Of a stretch of 64,000 nt of DNA, positions 1 to 7,949 are shown in pieces (within the stretch, counting starts at the first letter, position 1; each line of letters starts with the position of its first letter). The DNA is from Streptomyces achromogenes (GTDB lineage: Bacteria > Actinomycetota > Actinomycetes > Streptomycetales > Streptomycetaceae): NCBI RefSeq assembly GCF_030816715.1, contig NZ_JAUSYH010000001.1:4526001-4590000 (forward strand), given 5' to 3'. Below the pieces are notes generated by a model. It searched no databases. It was not told where the DNA came from and worked only from the letters and a program-made list of their open reading frames with translations. The position numbers and the translations under genes were made by a program.

Positions 1-281
1 GCCCAGCTCACCTGAGCGCGGTGTTGTCCACAGTCTGTGGCGAATCTTGTGCACAAAGTGCGGGAACAGCTGTGCCCCCTACCGCCGACCCGCGTTTCCG
101 CAGGTCAGGTAGGGGGCGAACAGTCTTTCGAGTAAAGGTGACAGTCGGTAGTTACGTCACACCGGCGTCAACCTCGGAGAGGTTATCCACAGATCTTCGT
201 TCTTTCCCCAAGTGTGGAAACCGCTGTGGATAACTCTGTGGAGAGCCATGGGCAGAGCTGGTCCGGGCCTTGGGGGGCCCG
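1..281. other. Intergenic region with DnaA-box-like 9-mers
   Basis: No convincing gene is seen here. The stretch lies downstream of crgA and holds a perfect Streptomyces-type DnaA box TTGTCCACA at 24-32, a TTATCCACA box at 183-191 and the inverse TGTGGATAA at 225-233. A short palindrome, TTGTGCACAA, lies at 47-56. The boxes fit an oriC-proximal DnaA-binding cluster rather than oriC itself, because oriC would carry many more boxes between dnaA and dnaN, which are not present. The reading frame at 21-233 has no recognisable protein. Confidence 0.55.
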
Positions 282-536
282 TCACTTCCACTGTGTGGAG
301 ACGCCGAACCCCGCTGCGATGAACCCGAAGCCGACCACGATGTTCCAGTTGTCCAGCTGGTCGATGGGCAGGGTGCCGTCGGTGACGTAGAAGACCACGA
401 TCCAGGCGAGCCCGATGATGAACATGGCCAGCATCACCGGTGCGACCCAGGCGCGACTGTTCAGCTTGATCGCGGTCGCCTGCTTCGCCGGAGGCGGCGT
501 GTAGTCGGCCTTCTTGCGGATACGTGACTTCGGCAC
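282..536 (-). CDS. crgA: Cell division protein CrgA
   Basis: A small membrane protein of the actinobacterial divisome; CrgA coordinates septation and interacts with FtsZ and penicillin-binding proteins in Streptomyces and Mycobacterium. The 84-residue product has the typical basic cytoplasmic N terminus starting MPKSRIRKK, followed by two membrane segments at roughly residues 29-49 and 64-80 joined by a short external loop (DGTLPIDQLDNW). Length and topology match the family. It is transcribed away from the DUF881 gene, and 537-676 is the shared divergent promoter region. Confidence 0.93.
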   Translation of the reverse strand: MPKSRIRKKADYTPPPAKQATAIKLNSRAWVAPVMLAMFIIGLAWIVVFYVTDGTLPIDQLDNWNIVVGFGFIAAGFGVSTQWK

Positions 537-676
537 GAGGGTCTCTCCTGTCGATGCGCTGCGTGGCCGCGCAGGTGCTGGGTCGGGCTCGGGGGCTGCG
601 TACTAGGGGGCTGCTGGGCTCCCCCGGGCGTCCGTTAGCGTAGTGCTTCTACGGCGCTGAAGGAGATAAGGGTACG

Positions 677-1573
677 TTGAGCAATTCTGCCGACTCCCCC
701 CGGACGGGATCAACGGGTTCCGCGCCCGATCCCGGACACGATTCTCCATCGAATTCCCCGGCGGCCCCGGACGCGGCCACTCCGCTTGCCTCGCCCGCCC
801 CGCCCGCCCCGCCCGCTCCCTCACCCGGCCGCAGGGGCGGCTTCGGCCGCTTCCGGCCGGTGCGGCTGCTCACGATGGGTGTCTTCGCCCTCGCCGGCCT
901 CCTCTTCTTCACCAGCTTCACCACCGCCAAGGGCACCAACATCCGCACGGACGCCTCCCTGCTGAAGCTGTCCGACCTCATCCAGGAGCGCAGCCAGAAG
1001 AACGGCGAGCTGGACGAGACCAACGGGGCCCTGCGGGACGACGTGGAATCGCTGGCCGAGGCGGACGACGGCAGCACCCAGGCCCAGGACGACAAGCTCG
1101 CCGCTCTGGAGAAGAGCGCCGGCACCCAGAAACTCAAGGGCCGGGCGGTCACCGTCACACTCAACGACGCCCCGCCGAACGCCACCGCCAAGCTCCCCGG
1201 CTACCCGGAACCGCAGCCGGACTACCTGGTCATCCACCAGCAGGACCTCCAGGCCGTCGTGAACGCGCTCTGGCAGGGCGGCGCCCAGGGCATCAAGGTC
1301 ATGGACCAGCGGCTGATCTCCACCAGCGCCGTCCGCTGCGTCGGCAACACCCTGATCCTCCAGGGCCGCGTCTACTCCCCGCCGTACAAGATCCAGGCGG
1401 TGGGGGACCCGGAGAAGATGCAGCAGGCGCTCGCGGACTCCCCGGCGATCCAGAACTACATGGTCTACGTGAACGTCTACGGCCTCGGCTGGAAAGTCAC
1501 CGAGGACGGGACGGTGACTCTGCCGGGCTACTCGGGCACAGTGGATCTGCACTACGCCAAGCCTGTGAAGTAG
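677..1573 (+). CDS. DUF881 family membrane-anchored protein
   Basis: A conserved actinobacterial protein of the DUF881 family whose biochemical role is not known; it usually sits beside crgA and sortase genes. The 298-residue product has a Pro/Ala/Ser-rich cytoplasmic N terminus (1-60), one membrane segment at about 63-83, a coiled-coil stretch rich in Glu, Asp and Gln (about 95-150), then the globular DUF881 domain (about 155-295). The TTG start at 677 is chosen because a strong ribosome-binding site (aaggaga) lies 8-12 bases upstream. It heads a same-strand run into the sortase genes 27 bases downstream, so it may belong to the envelope operon. Confidence 0.88.
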   Translation: MSNSADSPRTGSTGSAPDPGHDSPSNSPAAPDAATPLASPAPPAPPAPSPGRRGGFGRFRPVRLLTMGVFALAGLLFFTSFTTAKGTNIRTDASLLKLSDLIQERSQKNGELDETNGALRDDVESLAEADDGSTQAQDDKLAALEKSAGTQKLKGRAVTVTLNDAPPNATAKLPGYPEPQPDYLVIHQQDLQAVVNALWQGGAQGIKVMDQRLISTSAVRCVGNTLILQGRVYSPPYKIQAVGDPEKMQQALADSPAIQNYMVYVNVYGLGWKVTEDGTVTLPGYSGTVDLHYAKPVK

Positions 1574-1599
1574 CGGAGCAGCGGCCCCGGGGGGCGCCT

Positions 1600-2289
1600 G
1601 TGTCGGTGCGGGTGATCGTCAGGACGTTCAGCGAGCTGTGCGTCACCGTGGGCGCCGTCATCGTCCTGTTCGTGGTCTATGTACTGTTCTGGACCGGGGT
1701 GCGGGCCGACCGGGCCATGGACGACCAGATGGACGCCCTGCACGATCAGTGGGCCCGGCAGGCCGCGGCGCCCGCTCCGAGCGCGAGCCACACCGGCGCC
1801 GCGCCGCAGCCGTCCTACCGCGGCGGCCGCCCCTTCGCGGTGATGTACATCCCGCGTCTCGGTTTCACGTGGAACAAGCCGGTGCTCGAGGGGACGTCGA
1901 CCGGCACCCTCAAGAAGGGGCTGGGCCACTACGCGGGCACGGCCCGGCTCGGGCAGACCGGGAACTTCTCCGTCGCCGGCCACCGCCGCACCTACGGTGA
2001 CCCGTTCAGGGACTTTCCCGAGCTCAGACCGGGTGACGCCGTCGTGCTGACGGACGGGACGACCTGGTTCACGTATCGGATCGACAAAGGGCCCTACAAA
2101 ACAGTGCCCTCGGACGTCGAGGTGATCGACGCTGTGCCACGTAAGTCGGGGTACACGCGTCCGGGCCGGTACCTGACGTTGACCACGTGCGATCCCGAAT
2201 GGGGCCACAGTCACCGGCTGATCGTCTGGGCGCACCTGGACTCCACCCAGCCCGTGGAGGCAGGCGAACCGAGGGCTCTGCGCCGTTAG
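1600..2289 (+). CDS. Class E sortase (first of three)
   Basis: A membrane-anchored cysteine transpeptidase of sortase class E, which in Streptomyces attaches LAXTG-bearing surface proteins to peptidoglycan. The 229-residue product has an N-terminal membrane segment (about 12-32) and a sortase fold with the catalytic triad visible: His128 in SVAGHRRTYG, Cys197 in TLTTCDPE and Arg206 in SHRLIVWA. It starts with GTG 26 bases after the DUF881 stop. It is the shortest and most diverged of the three sortases here and lacks the long acidic/proline-rich cytoplasmic extension of the second. Its substrate cannot be read from the sequence. Confidence 0.9.
   Translation: MSVRVIVRTFSELCVTVGAVIVLFVVYVLFWTGVRADRAMDDQMDALHDQWARQAAAPAPSASHTGAAPQPSYRGGRPFAVMYIPRLGFTWNKPVLEGTSTGTLKKGLGHYAGTARLGQTGNFSVAGHRRTYGDPFRDFPELRPGDAVVLTDGTTWFTYRIDKGPYKTVPSDVEVIDAVPRKSGYTRPGRYLTLTTCDPEWGHSHRLIVWAHLDSTQPVEAGEPRALRR
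1862..1875. other. parS-like site with one mismatch
   Basis: The 14-mer gtttcacgtggaac differs at one position from the Streptomyces ParB-binding site GTTTCACGTGAAAC. It lies inside the first sortase gene. Chance occurrence in coding DNA is possible, but three perfect copies occur elsewhere in this window, so ParB may also recognise this one. Confidence 0.35.
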
Positions 2290-2341
2290 TCTGGTGGTGT
2301 ACGGCGTGAGTCAGGTGCCGTGGTGCGACGGAAGGGACGGC

Positions 2342-2503
2342 ATGTACGGCTGGATCTGGCGGCATCTGCCGGGAAACGCGTGGCTGAAGGCGCTGATCTC
2401 GATCGTGCTGGTGACGGCCGTGGTGTACGCGCTCTTCCAGTACGTCTTTCCGTGGGCCGAACCGCTGCTTCCCTTCAACGATGTGACGGTGGACAACCAG
2501 TGA
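2342..2503 (+). CDS. Small single-pass membrane protein in the sortase operon
   Basis: A 53-residue protein starting MYGWIWRHLPG with one clear membrane segment (about residues 14-34) and a short acidic C-terminal tail ending VTVDNQ. A longer reading from 2294 is possible, but the ATG at 2342 starts immediately before the conserved-looking hydrophobic protein. Its stop overlaps the GTG start of the following amidotransferase gene (GTGA), indicating translational coupling. I do not recognise a named family; its position between sortase and amidotransferase genes suggests an envelope-associated accessory role. Confidence 0.65.
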   Translation: MYGWIWRHLPGNAWLKALISIVLVTAVVYALFQYVFPWAEPLLPFNDVTVDNQ

Positions 2504-3138
2504 GCGCGCGCATTCTCGTCGTCGACAACTACGACAGCTTCGTCTTCAACCTGGTCCAGTACCTGTACCAGCTGGGCGCCGAGTGCGAGGTCCTGCGCAA
2601 CGACGACGTCTCCACGGCCCACGCCCAGGACGGCTTCGACGGCGTCCTGCTGTCCCCCGGGCCCGGCACGCCCGAGGAGGCGGGTGTCTGCGTCGAGATG
2701 GTCCGCCACTGTGCGGACACCGGCGTCCCCGTCTTCGGCGTCTGCCTGGGCATGCAGTCGATGCAGGTGGCGTACGGCGGGGTCGTGAACCGTGCCCCGG
2801 AGCTGCTGCACGGCAAGACCTCGCCGGTGGAGCACGAGGGCAGGGGTGTCTTCGCCGGTCTGCCGTCGCCGTTCACCGCGACCCGCTACCACTCGCTGGC
2901 CGCCGAGCCGGGGACGGTGCCCGCCGAGCTCGAGGTCACCGCCCGCACCCACGACGGCATCATCATGGGTCTGCGTCACCGGGAACTGTCCGTCGAGGGC
3001 GTGCAGTTCCACCCGGAGTCGGTGCTGACCGAGCACGGGCACCGGATGCTCGCCAACTGGCTGGTGGAGTGCGGCGACGAGGGCGCGGTGGCGAGGTCGG
3101 CGGGGCTCGCCCCGGTGGTGGGCAGGGCCACGGCGTGA
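2500..3138 (+). CDS. Glutamine amidotransferase, anthranilate/aminodeoxychorismate synthase component II
   Basis: A class I glutamine amidotransferase of the PabA/TrpG type, which supplies ammonia from glutamine to a chorismate-using partner for folate or tryptophan synthesis. The 212-residue product has the N-terminal VVDNYDSFVFNL motif, the nucleophile Cys82 in GVCLGMQ, and His171/Glu173 in VQFHPESV. The GTG start at 2500 overlaps the preceding stop, and its own stop overlaps the GTG of the next sortase gene. No component I gene is nearby, so the partner must be encoded elsewhere. Similarity alone does not separate PabA from TrpG; PabA is more likely as this is not a trp operon. Confidence 0.9.
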   Translation: MSARILVVDNYDSFVFNLVQYLYQLGAECEVLRNDDVSTAHAQDGFDGVLLSPGPGTPEEAGVCVEMVRHCADTGVPVFGVCLGMQSMQVAYGGVVNRAPELLHGKTSPVEHEGRGVFAGLPSPFTATRYHSLAAEPGTVPAELEVTARTHDGIIMGLRHRELSVEGVQFHPESVLTEHGHRMLANWLVECGDEGAVARSAGLAPVVGRATA

Positions 3139-4190
3139 CCGCGCTGCGGCCCGAGCGCGAGGACTCGTACGGCGCCGCGTCGTACGAGTCCTTCGGCGGT
3201 GATCCGTACGGCGGCGACCCCTACGCGGAGCAGGCGTACCCGCCGCCCGCCGACGAGGAGACGGTGGCGCTGCGGATACCGCCGCCGGCCGCGTTCGGCC
3301 GCGGGCCCGTACCCGCCTCTGGCGGCCCGGCCGGCCCTCCGCCCCCCGGAACCCCTGCGGGCGGCCGAGCGGCCCGCAGGAAGGCCGCCAAGGGGCGCCG
3401 TGGGCGTCATGGCGGTCCGGGTGAGGCCTCCGAGTCGCACAACGGGTCCGACGCGCCCGCGCAGGACGAGCGGCCGCTGTCACGCGTCGAGGCGCGCCGC
3501 CGGGAGCGGGCACGCAAGCCCAGCCCGGCGGTGGTCGCCAGCCGGGCGGTCGGCGAGGTGTTCATCACCACGGGCGTGCTGATGCTGCTCTTCGTGACCT
3601 ACCAGCTGTGGTGGACGAACGTGCGGGCCCACGCGCAGGCGGACCGGGAGGCGAGCAGCCTCCAGGACGACTGGGCCAGCGGCAAGCGCGCTCCCGGCGC
3701 GTTCTCGCCGGGACAGGGCTTCGCCATCCTGCACATCCCCAAGCTGGACGTCGTGGTGCCGATCGCCGAGGGCGTCAGCAACAAGAAGGTCCTCGACAAG
3801 GGCATGGTCGGCCACTACGGCGAGGCTCCGCTGGCGACGGCGATGCCCGACGCGAAGACCGGGAACTTCGGGCTCGCGGGCCACCGCAACACGCACGGCG
3901 AGCCGTTCCGGTACATCAACAGGCTGCAGGCGGGTGACGCCATCGTCGTGGAGACGCAGAACGAGTACTTCGTCTACAAGATGACGTCGACGCTGCCGGT
4001 GACCGCGCCGAGCAACACCAGCGTCCTCGATCCGGTGCCGCCGGGCTCCGGGCTCACCGGGCCGGGCCGGTACATCACCCTCACCACCTGCACGCCGGAG
4101 TTCACCAGCAAGTACCGCTTGATCGTCTGGGGCAAGATGGTCGAGGAACGGCCGCGCAGCAAGGGCAAGCCGGACGCACTCGTCGAATAG
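3135..4190 (+). CDS. srtE1: Class E sortase (second), SrtE1-like
   Basis: A class E sortase that anchors LAXTG surface proteins, such as long chaplins, to the cell wall in Streptomyces. The 351-residue product has a long cytoplasmic N terminus (1-135) with Tyr/Asp/Gly-rich repeats (GGDPYGGDPY) followed by Pro- and Arg/Lys-rich stretches, one membrane segment (about 136-158), and a catalytic domain with His250 (GLAGHRNTHG), Cys319 (TLTTCTPE) and Arg328 (YRLIVWG). The GTG start overlaps the amidotransferase stop by 4 bases. The assignment as SrtE1 rests on gene order relative to the third sortase and pknB as I recall it from S. coelicolor. Confidence 0.88.
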   Translation: MTALRPEREDSYGAASYESFGGDPYGGDPYAEQAYPPPADEETVALRIPPPAAFGRGPVPASGGPAGPPPPGTPAGGRAARRKAAKGRRGRHGGPGEASESHNGSDAPAQDERPLSRVEARRRERARKPSPAVVASRAVGEVFITTGVLMLLFVTYQLWWTNVRAHAQADREASSLQDDWASGKRAPGAFSPGQGFAILHIPKLDVVVPIAEGVSNKKVLDKGMVGHYGEAPLATAMPDAKTGNFGLAGHRNTHGEPFRYINRLQAGDAIVVETQNEYFVYKMTSTLPVTAPSNTSVLDPVPPGSGLTGPGRYITLTTCTPEFTSKYRLIVWGKMVEERPRSKGKPDALVE

Positions 4191-4253
4191 ACGTGCGGTC
4201 CGGTAGGCGTGCGCCCCGGGTGCGGTCCTCAGGTGTGCAGCGAGTAGGGGCAG

Positions 4254-5012
4254 ATGAACGTGGCAGCGACCACCGGCGACACCGAGCACGAACAGCACGC
4301 GCGCGGGGACGCGTCCGGGCCCCCGCCGCGACGCAGAGGCGGACGCGTCGCCCTGGCCGTCAGCGTCTTCGGGGAACTCCTCATCACGGTCGGGCTGGTG
4401 CTCGGCCTGTTCGTCGTCTACTCCCTTTGGTGGACCAACGTCGTCGCCGACCGGCACGCGGACCGGCAGGGCGACAGGGTGCGCGACACCTGGGCACAGG
4501 AGGACACCGGCCCCGGGGCGCTCGACACCAAGGACGGCATCGGCTTCCTGCACGTCCCGGCGATGCGGAACGGGGAGGTGCTGGTGGCCAAGGGCACCTC
4601 GTCGAAGATCCTCAACGAGGGCGTCGCCGGCTACTACACGGACCCGAGCAAGGCGACGCTGCCGATGACGGGCAAGAAGGGCAACTTCACCCTCGCCGCC
4701 CACCGCGACGGCCACGGCGCGAAGTTCCACAACATCGACAAGCTGGAGAAGGGCGACCCGATCGTCTTCGAGACGAAGGACAAGTGGTACGTCTACAAGG
4801 TGTACGACATCCTCGACGAAACCTCGAAGTTCAACGTGCAGGTCCTCGCCCAGGTCCCCAAGGAGTCCGGCAAGACGAAGGCGGGCCACTACATCACTCT
4901 GACGACCTGCACGCCCGTGTACACGTCCCGGTACCGGTACGTGGTGTGGGGGGAGCTGGTGCGGGTCGAGAAGGTCGACGCGAACCGGACCCCCCCGAAG
5001 GAACTCACCTGA
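4254..5012 (+). CDS. srtE2: Class E sortase (third), SrtE2-like
   Basis: A 252-residue class E sortase. It has a short basic N terminus, a membrane segment at about 33-58, and the complete catalytic set: His150 in TLAAHRDGHG, Cys219 in TLTTCTPV and Arg228 in YRYVVWG. It follows the second sortase after 63 bases and is clearly its paralogue (both share the TYQLWWTN/YSLWWTN motif just outside the membrane). Redundant sortase pairs at this locus are known to control aerial hyphae formation in S. coelicolor. Its last 8 bases overlap the end of the convergent gene on the opposite strand. Confidence 0.9.
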   Translation: MNVAATTGDTEHEQHARGDASGPPPRRRGGRVALAVSVFGELLITVGLVLGLFVVYSLWWTNVVADRHADRQGDRVRDTWAQEDTGPGALDTKDGIGFLHVPAMRNGEVLVAKGTSSKILNEGVAGYYTDPSKATLPMTGKKGNFTLAAHRDGHGAKFHNIDKLEKGDPIVFETKDKWYVYKVYDILDETSKFNVQVLAQVPKESGKTKAGHYITLTTCTPVYTSRYRYVVWGELVRVEKVDANRTPPKELT

Positions 5013-5664
5013 CCGAGGCCCCCCGAGGGCTGCGGATCTCCAGCCTCCGCAGCCGGGCACGGTGCTGACGCAGCCGGTTCTCCACACCCTGCACGTCCGC
5101 GCGCAGGGCGATCAACTCTCCGCGGTGCTCGCCCGACGCCTCGATCAGGGCGTTGAACAGAGGGACGACGGTCTTGCCGAGAATGTGGGCGATGCGCTCG
5201 TCGATACGGTCGTCGATGAGGCTGTCCAGCGAGGTGCCGCTCTTCCTGACGGAGTTTTCCACAGGGTGTGCGCGGACCTGGGCCTCCATGTCCAGCAGGT
5301 ACACACGCACCTGACGTGCGACTTCGCTGTCCCTGAGCAGCATCGCGACGTTGAGGACGGCCCGGCGGGGGAAGAGGGCGAAAGCTCGTGACCGGGACTG
5401 GATCTGACAGACCTCCTTGAAGGAGGTCAGTTCCGTACCTGTCAAAACGCGGTAGCCACTGGCGGTCAGTTCGTCCCGGTGGTCGAGAACCAAGGACTCG
5501 ACGGCTTTGATGCCCACCTGAAAATACGCCGCCACCATCGCCGTCGTCACATGCGTCCCGTCCGGCAGCAGCGACAGGGCCTTCACCCGGTCCAGGACCT
5601 CGGTCCGCTCCCGCACGCTCGCGCGCAGGGACTTGGATTCCAGCAGCACCGTTTCGTTGATCAT
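5005..5664 (-). CDS. Phage antirepressor-like hypothetical protein
   Basis: A protein of about 219 residues starting MINETVLLESKS; a GTG at 5697 would add 11 residues, and neither start has a clear ribosome-binding site. It has a helical N-terminal region containing LLPDGTHVTTAMVAAYF, which looks like a winged helix-turn-helix, then the FPRRAVLNVAMLLRDSEVAR segment resembling the DNA-binding part of phage antirepressors and related bacterial proteins, and a C-terminal coiled region. Function is unknown. It lies between the SrtE2-like gene and pknB and overlaps the sortase 3' end tail-to-tail by 8 bases. Its codon use is less biased to G/C in third positions than that of its neighbours, which suggests later acquisition. 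Confidence 0.7.
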   Translation of the reverse strand: MINETVLLESKSLRASVRERTEVLDRVKALSLLPDGTHVTTAMVAAYFQVGIKAVESLVLDHRDELTASGYRVLTGTELTSFKEVCQIQSRSRAFALFPRRAVLNVAMLLRDSEVARQVRVYLLDMEAQVRAHPVENSVRKSGTSLDSLIDDRIDERIAHILGKTVVPLFNALIEASGEHRGELIALRADVQGVENRLRQHRARLRRLEIRSPRGASVR

Positions 5665-5744
5665 GCCCGGTAAACGAGTCGGCATAAGTGAAGACACGAT
5701 CGTTTGATGAGCGTGAGTTCGAGCGTTCGACCGTCGGAGAACCG

Positions 5745-5785
5745 AGCGCGGGCCCCGCCGGAACTCGACCGGCGGGGCCCGCGCT
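5745..5785 (-). terminator. Strong hairpin downstream of pknB
   Basis: A perfect 17-bp inverted repeat (5745-5761 paired with 5769-5785) with a 7-base loop lies just after the pknB stop. It is the expected transcription end of the minus-strand morphogenesis operon. There is no long T tract, as is usual in Streptomyces. Confidence 0.8.
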
Positions 5786-5803
5786 CTGCGTTTCTCCGTT
5801 CGG

Positions 5804-7780
5804 CTAGCCGCCGGCTCCGCCGAAGAAGCCGCCGCCGTCGTTGTTGCCGCCGTTGTTGTTGCCGTTCTTGAAGGCGACCAGGTTGACCGTCTGCCCCCTG
5901 TTGACCGTGCTGCCGGGGGCCGGGTCGGAGTTGATGACCTGGGCGTCGTCGTCCTGGGAACCGGCGATGTTGCCGACGTTCAGGCCGGCGTCCCGCAGCG
6001 CCTTCTTGGCGTCCTTCAGGGACATGCCCTGGAGGTTGCCCGGCACCTGGGTCTGGGTGCTCTTGCCGATCTGGATCTGGACCTTGGAGCCCTTGTCGGC
6101 CTGGGAGCCGATCGACGGCACGGTCTGGATGACCTTGCCGACCTGGTTCTGGTCCTGGGTGTCGACCTCCACGCAGTCGCCCTTGAGGCCGTTCTGCTCC
6201 ATCTGGGCCTTGGCCTCGTCACAGCTCTTGTTGGAGACGTCGGGGACGGTGGACTTCTCCTCGGCCTTGGCGATGGTGAGGGTGATGGTGGCGCCCTTCT
6301 CCACCTGCGCGCCGAGCCTGGGGTTTTGTTCCGTGACGGTGCCCGCCTCCTCGGTGGACACCTCTTCCTTCGTCTCGACGTTGAACTGGTACTGGTCGCT
6401 GTCCAGGATCTTCTTCGCCTCGTCCACGCTCTTGCCGAGGACGGTCGGGACGACCACCTTCGGAGCGCCGGTGGAGACGACGAGCTTGACGGTGTCGCCC
6501 TTGTTGACGTTCTTGCCGACCACCGGGTCCTGCGTGCAGATGCTGCCCTTGGGCTGGTTCTCGCAGGCGGCTTCGGTGCTCTGCACCGTCAGTTCCACGT
6601 TGCCGGCCATCGTCTTGGCGCGGTCCAGGGTCTGTCCGACGAAGTTCGGGACCGCGAACGGTTTGTCCGCGGCGCCGTCGCTGACCACCCACTTGCCGAT
6701 CAGGACCGCGCCCACCAGCACCAGCACCGCGGCGACGACCAGCAGGATCGTCGAGGTGTTCGACTTCTTCTGGCGGCGCCGGTCGGGCCGGTCGTCGTAG
6801 CCGTAGCCGCCGTCGTCCGGGTTCATGGGCGGCAGCATCGACGTGGCGCCGGCGTCCGCCGGGCGCATCGCCGTCGTCGCGTGGCCGTCGCCGTACCCGC
6901 CGTAGCCGACCGAGCCCATCGCGGCCGTGGCGGCGACCGGCTGGCCGTCGAGGCAGGCCTCGATGTCCAGGCGCATCTCGTCGGCGGACTGGTAGCGGTA
7001 GTTCGGGTCCTTGACCAGCGCCCGCAGGACGATCGCGTCCATCTCGGGGGTGATCTCGGGGTCGAAGACGCTCGGCGGCTGCGGCTCCTCCCGGACGTGC
7101 TGGTAGGCCACCGCGACCGGGGAGTCCCCGACGAACGGCGGCCGCACCGTCAGCAGCTCGTAGAGCAGACAGCCGGTGGAGTACAGGTCGGAGCGGGCGT
7201 CGACCTGCTCGCCCTTGGCCTGCTCCGGCGAGAGGTACTGCGCCGTGCCGATGACCGCCGACGTCTGCGTCATCGTCATGCCGGAGTCGCCCATGGCGCG
7301 GGCGATGCCGAAGTCCATGACCTTGACCTGGCCGTTGCGCGTCAGCATGACGTTCGCCGGCTTGATGTCACGGTGGACGATGCCGGCTCTGTGCGAGTAC
7401 TCCAGCGCCTGGAGGATGCCGATGGTCATCTCCAGCGTCCGCTCCGGCAGCAGCTTGCGGCCGGAGTGGAGCAGCTCGCGGAGCGTGGACCCGTCGACGT
7501 ACTCCATGACGATGTACGGGATGGACACCTCGCCGATGTAGTCCTCGCCCGTGTCGTACACCGCCACGATCGCGGGGTGGTTGAGCGAGGCGGCAGACTG
7601 GGCCTCCCGGCGGAACCGGGCCTGGAAGGAAGGGTCGCGCGCGAGGTCCGCGCGCAGCGTCTTCACCGCCACGGTGCGGCCGAGGCGGGTGTCATGCGCG
7701 AGGTAGACCTCGGCCATGCCACCACGGCCGAGCACGTGGCCCAGCTCGTACCGGCCGCCGAGGCGACGCGGCTCTTCCAT
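5804..7780 (-). CDS. pknB: PASTA-domain Ser/Thr protein kinase PknB
   Basis: A transmembrane eukaryotic-type Ser/Thr kinase that senses peptidoglycan fragments and controls cell growth and wall synthesis. In 658 residues it shows an N-terminal kinase domain (about 11-275) with glycine loop GRGGMAEV, Lys40, catalytic HRDIKPAN (Asp138) and DFG at 156-158; a juxtamembrane Gly/Tyr/Asp-rich linker; a membrane segment (about 343-366); and four external PASTA repeats (roughly 374-438, 440-508, 511-578, 580-641). The C terminus is Gly/Asn-rich (NNGGNNDGGG). The activation loop TMTQTS probably carries the autophosphorylated threonines. It ends the fhaA-to-pknB operon, 170 bases after pbpA. Confidence 0.96.
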   Translation of the reverse strand: MEEPRRLGGRYELGHVLGRGGMAEVYLAHDTRLGRTVAVKTLRADLARDPSFQARFRREAQSAASLNHPAIVAVYDTGEDYIGEVSIPYIVMEYVDGSTLRELLHSGRKLLPERTLEMTIGILQALEYSHRAGIVHRDIKPANVMLTRNGQVKVMDFGIARAMGDSGMTMTQTSAVIGTAQYLSPEQAKGEQVDARSDLYSTGCLLYELLTVRPPFVGDSPVAVAYQHVREEPQPPSVFDPEITPEMDAIVLRALVKDPNYRYQSADEMRLDIEACLDGQPVAATAAMGSVGYGGYGDGHATTAMRPADAGATSMLPPMNPDDGGYGYDDRPDRRRQKKSNTSTILLVVAAVLVLVGAVLIGKWVVSDGAADKPFAVPNFVGQTLDRAKTMAGNVELTVQSTEAACENQPKGSICTQDPVVGKNVNKGDTVKLVVSTGAPKVVVPTVLGKSVDEAKKILDSDQYQFNVETKEEVSTEEAGTVTEQNPRLGAQVEKGATITLTIAKAEEKSTVPDVSNKSCDEAKAQMEQNGLKGDCVEVDTQDQNQVGKVIQTVPSIGSQADKGSKVQIQIGKSTQTQVPGNLQGMSLKDAKKALRDAGLNVGNIAGSQDDDAQVINSDPAPGSTVNRGQTVNLVAFKNGNNNGGNNDGGGFFGGAGG

Positions 7781-7839
7781 AGCTACCTACCAGCCCTCTC
7801 CGTCGGTCCCGCCCGGCACACATGTGCGGACGGAGGCTG

Positions 7840-7866
7840 CCGTCCGGGCATACCGTACCCGGACGG
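7840..7866 (-). promoter_or_regulatory. Hairpin between pbpA and pknB
   Basis: The 9-bp arms ccgtccggg (7840-7848) and cccggacgg (7858-7866) form a hairpin in the 170-base gap between the two genes. It could attenuate read-through from pbpA or mark a separate pknB promoter region. Nothing else is recognised in the gap. Confidence 0.45.
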
Positions 7867-7949
7867 AGCTGTGTGACCTGGCCAAGCCCGTCACCCGATA
7901 CGAGACCGGTATCGCAACGTGCACCGATGTGTAGGCGACGTGATGGGGG

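Noticed and set aside
21..233. Small plus-strand open frame across the DnaA boxes
   Set aside because: No ribosome site, no family resemblance, and the sequence is better explained as a DnaA-box region.
1..281. oriC
   Set aside because: Only three DnaA boxes, and dnaA/dnaN/rpmH/gyrB are not in the window.
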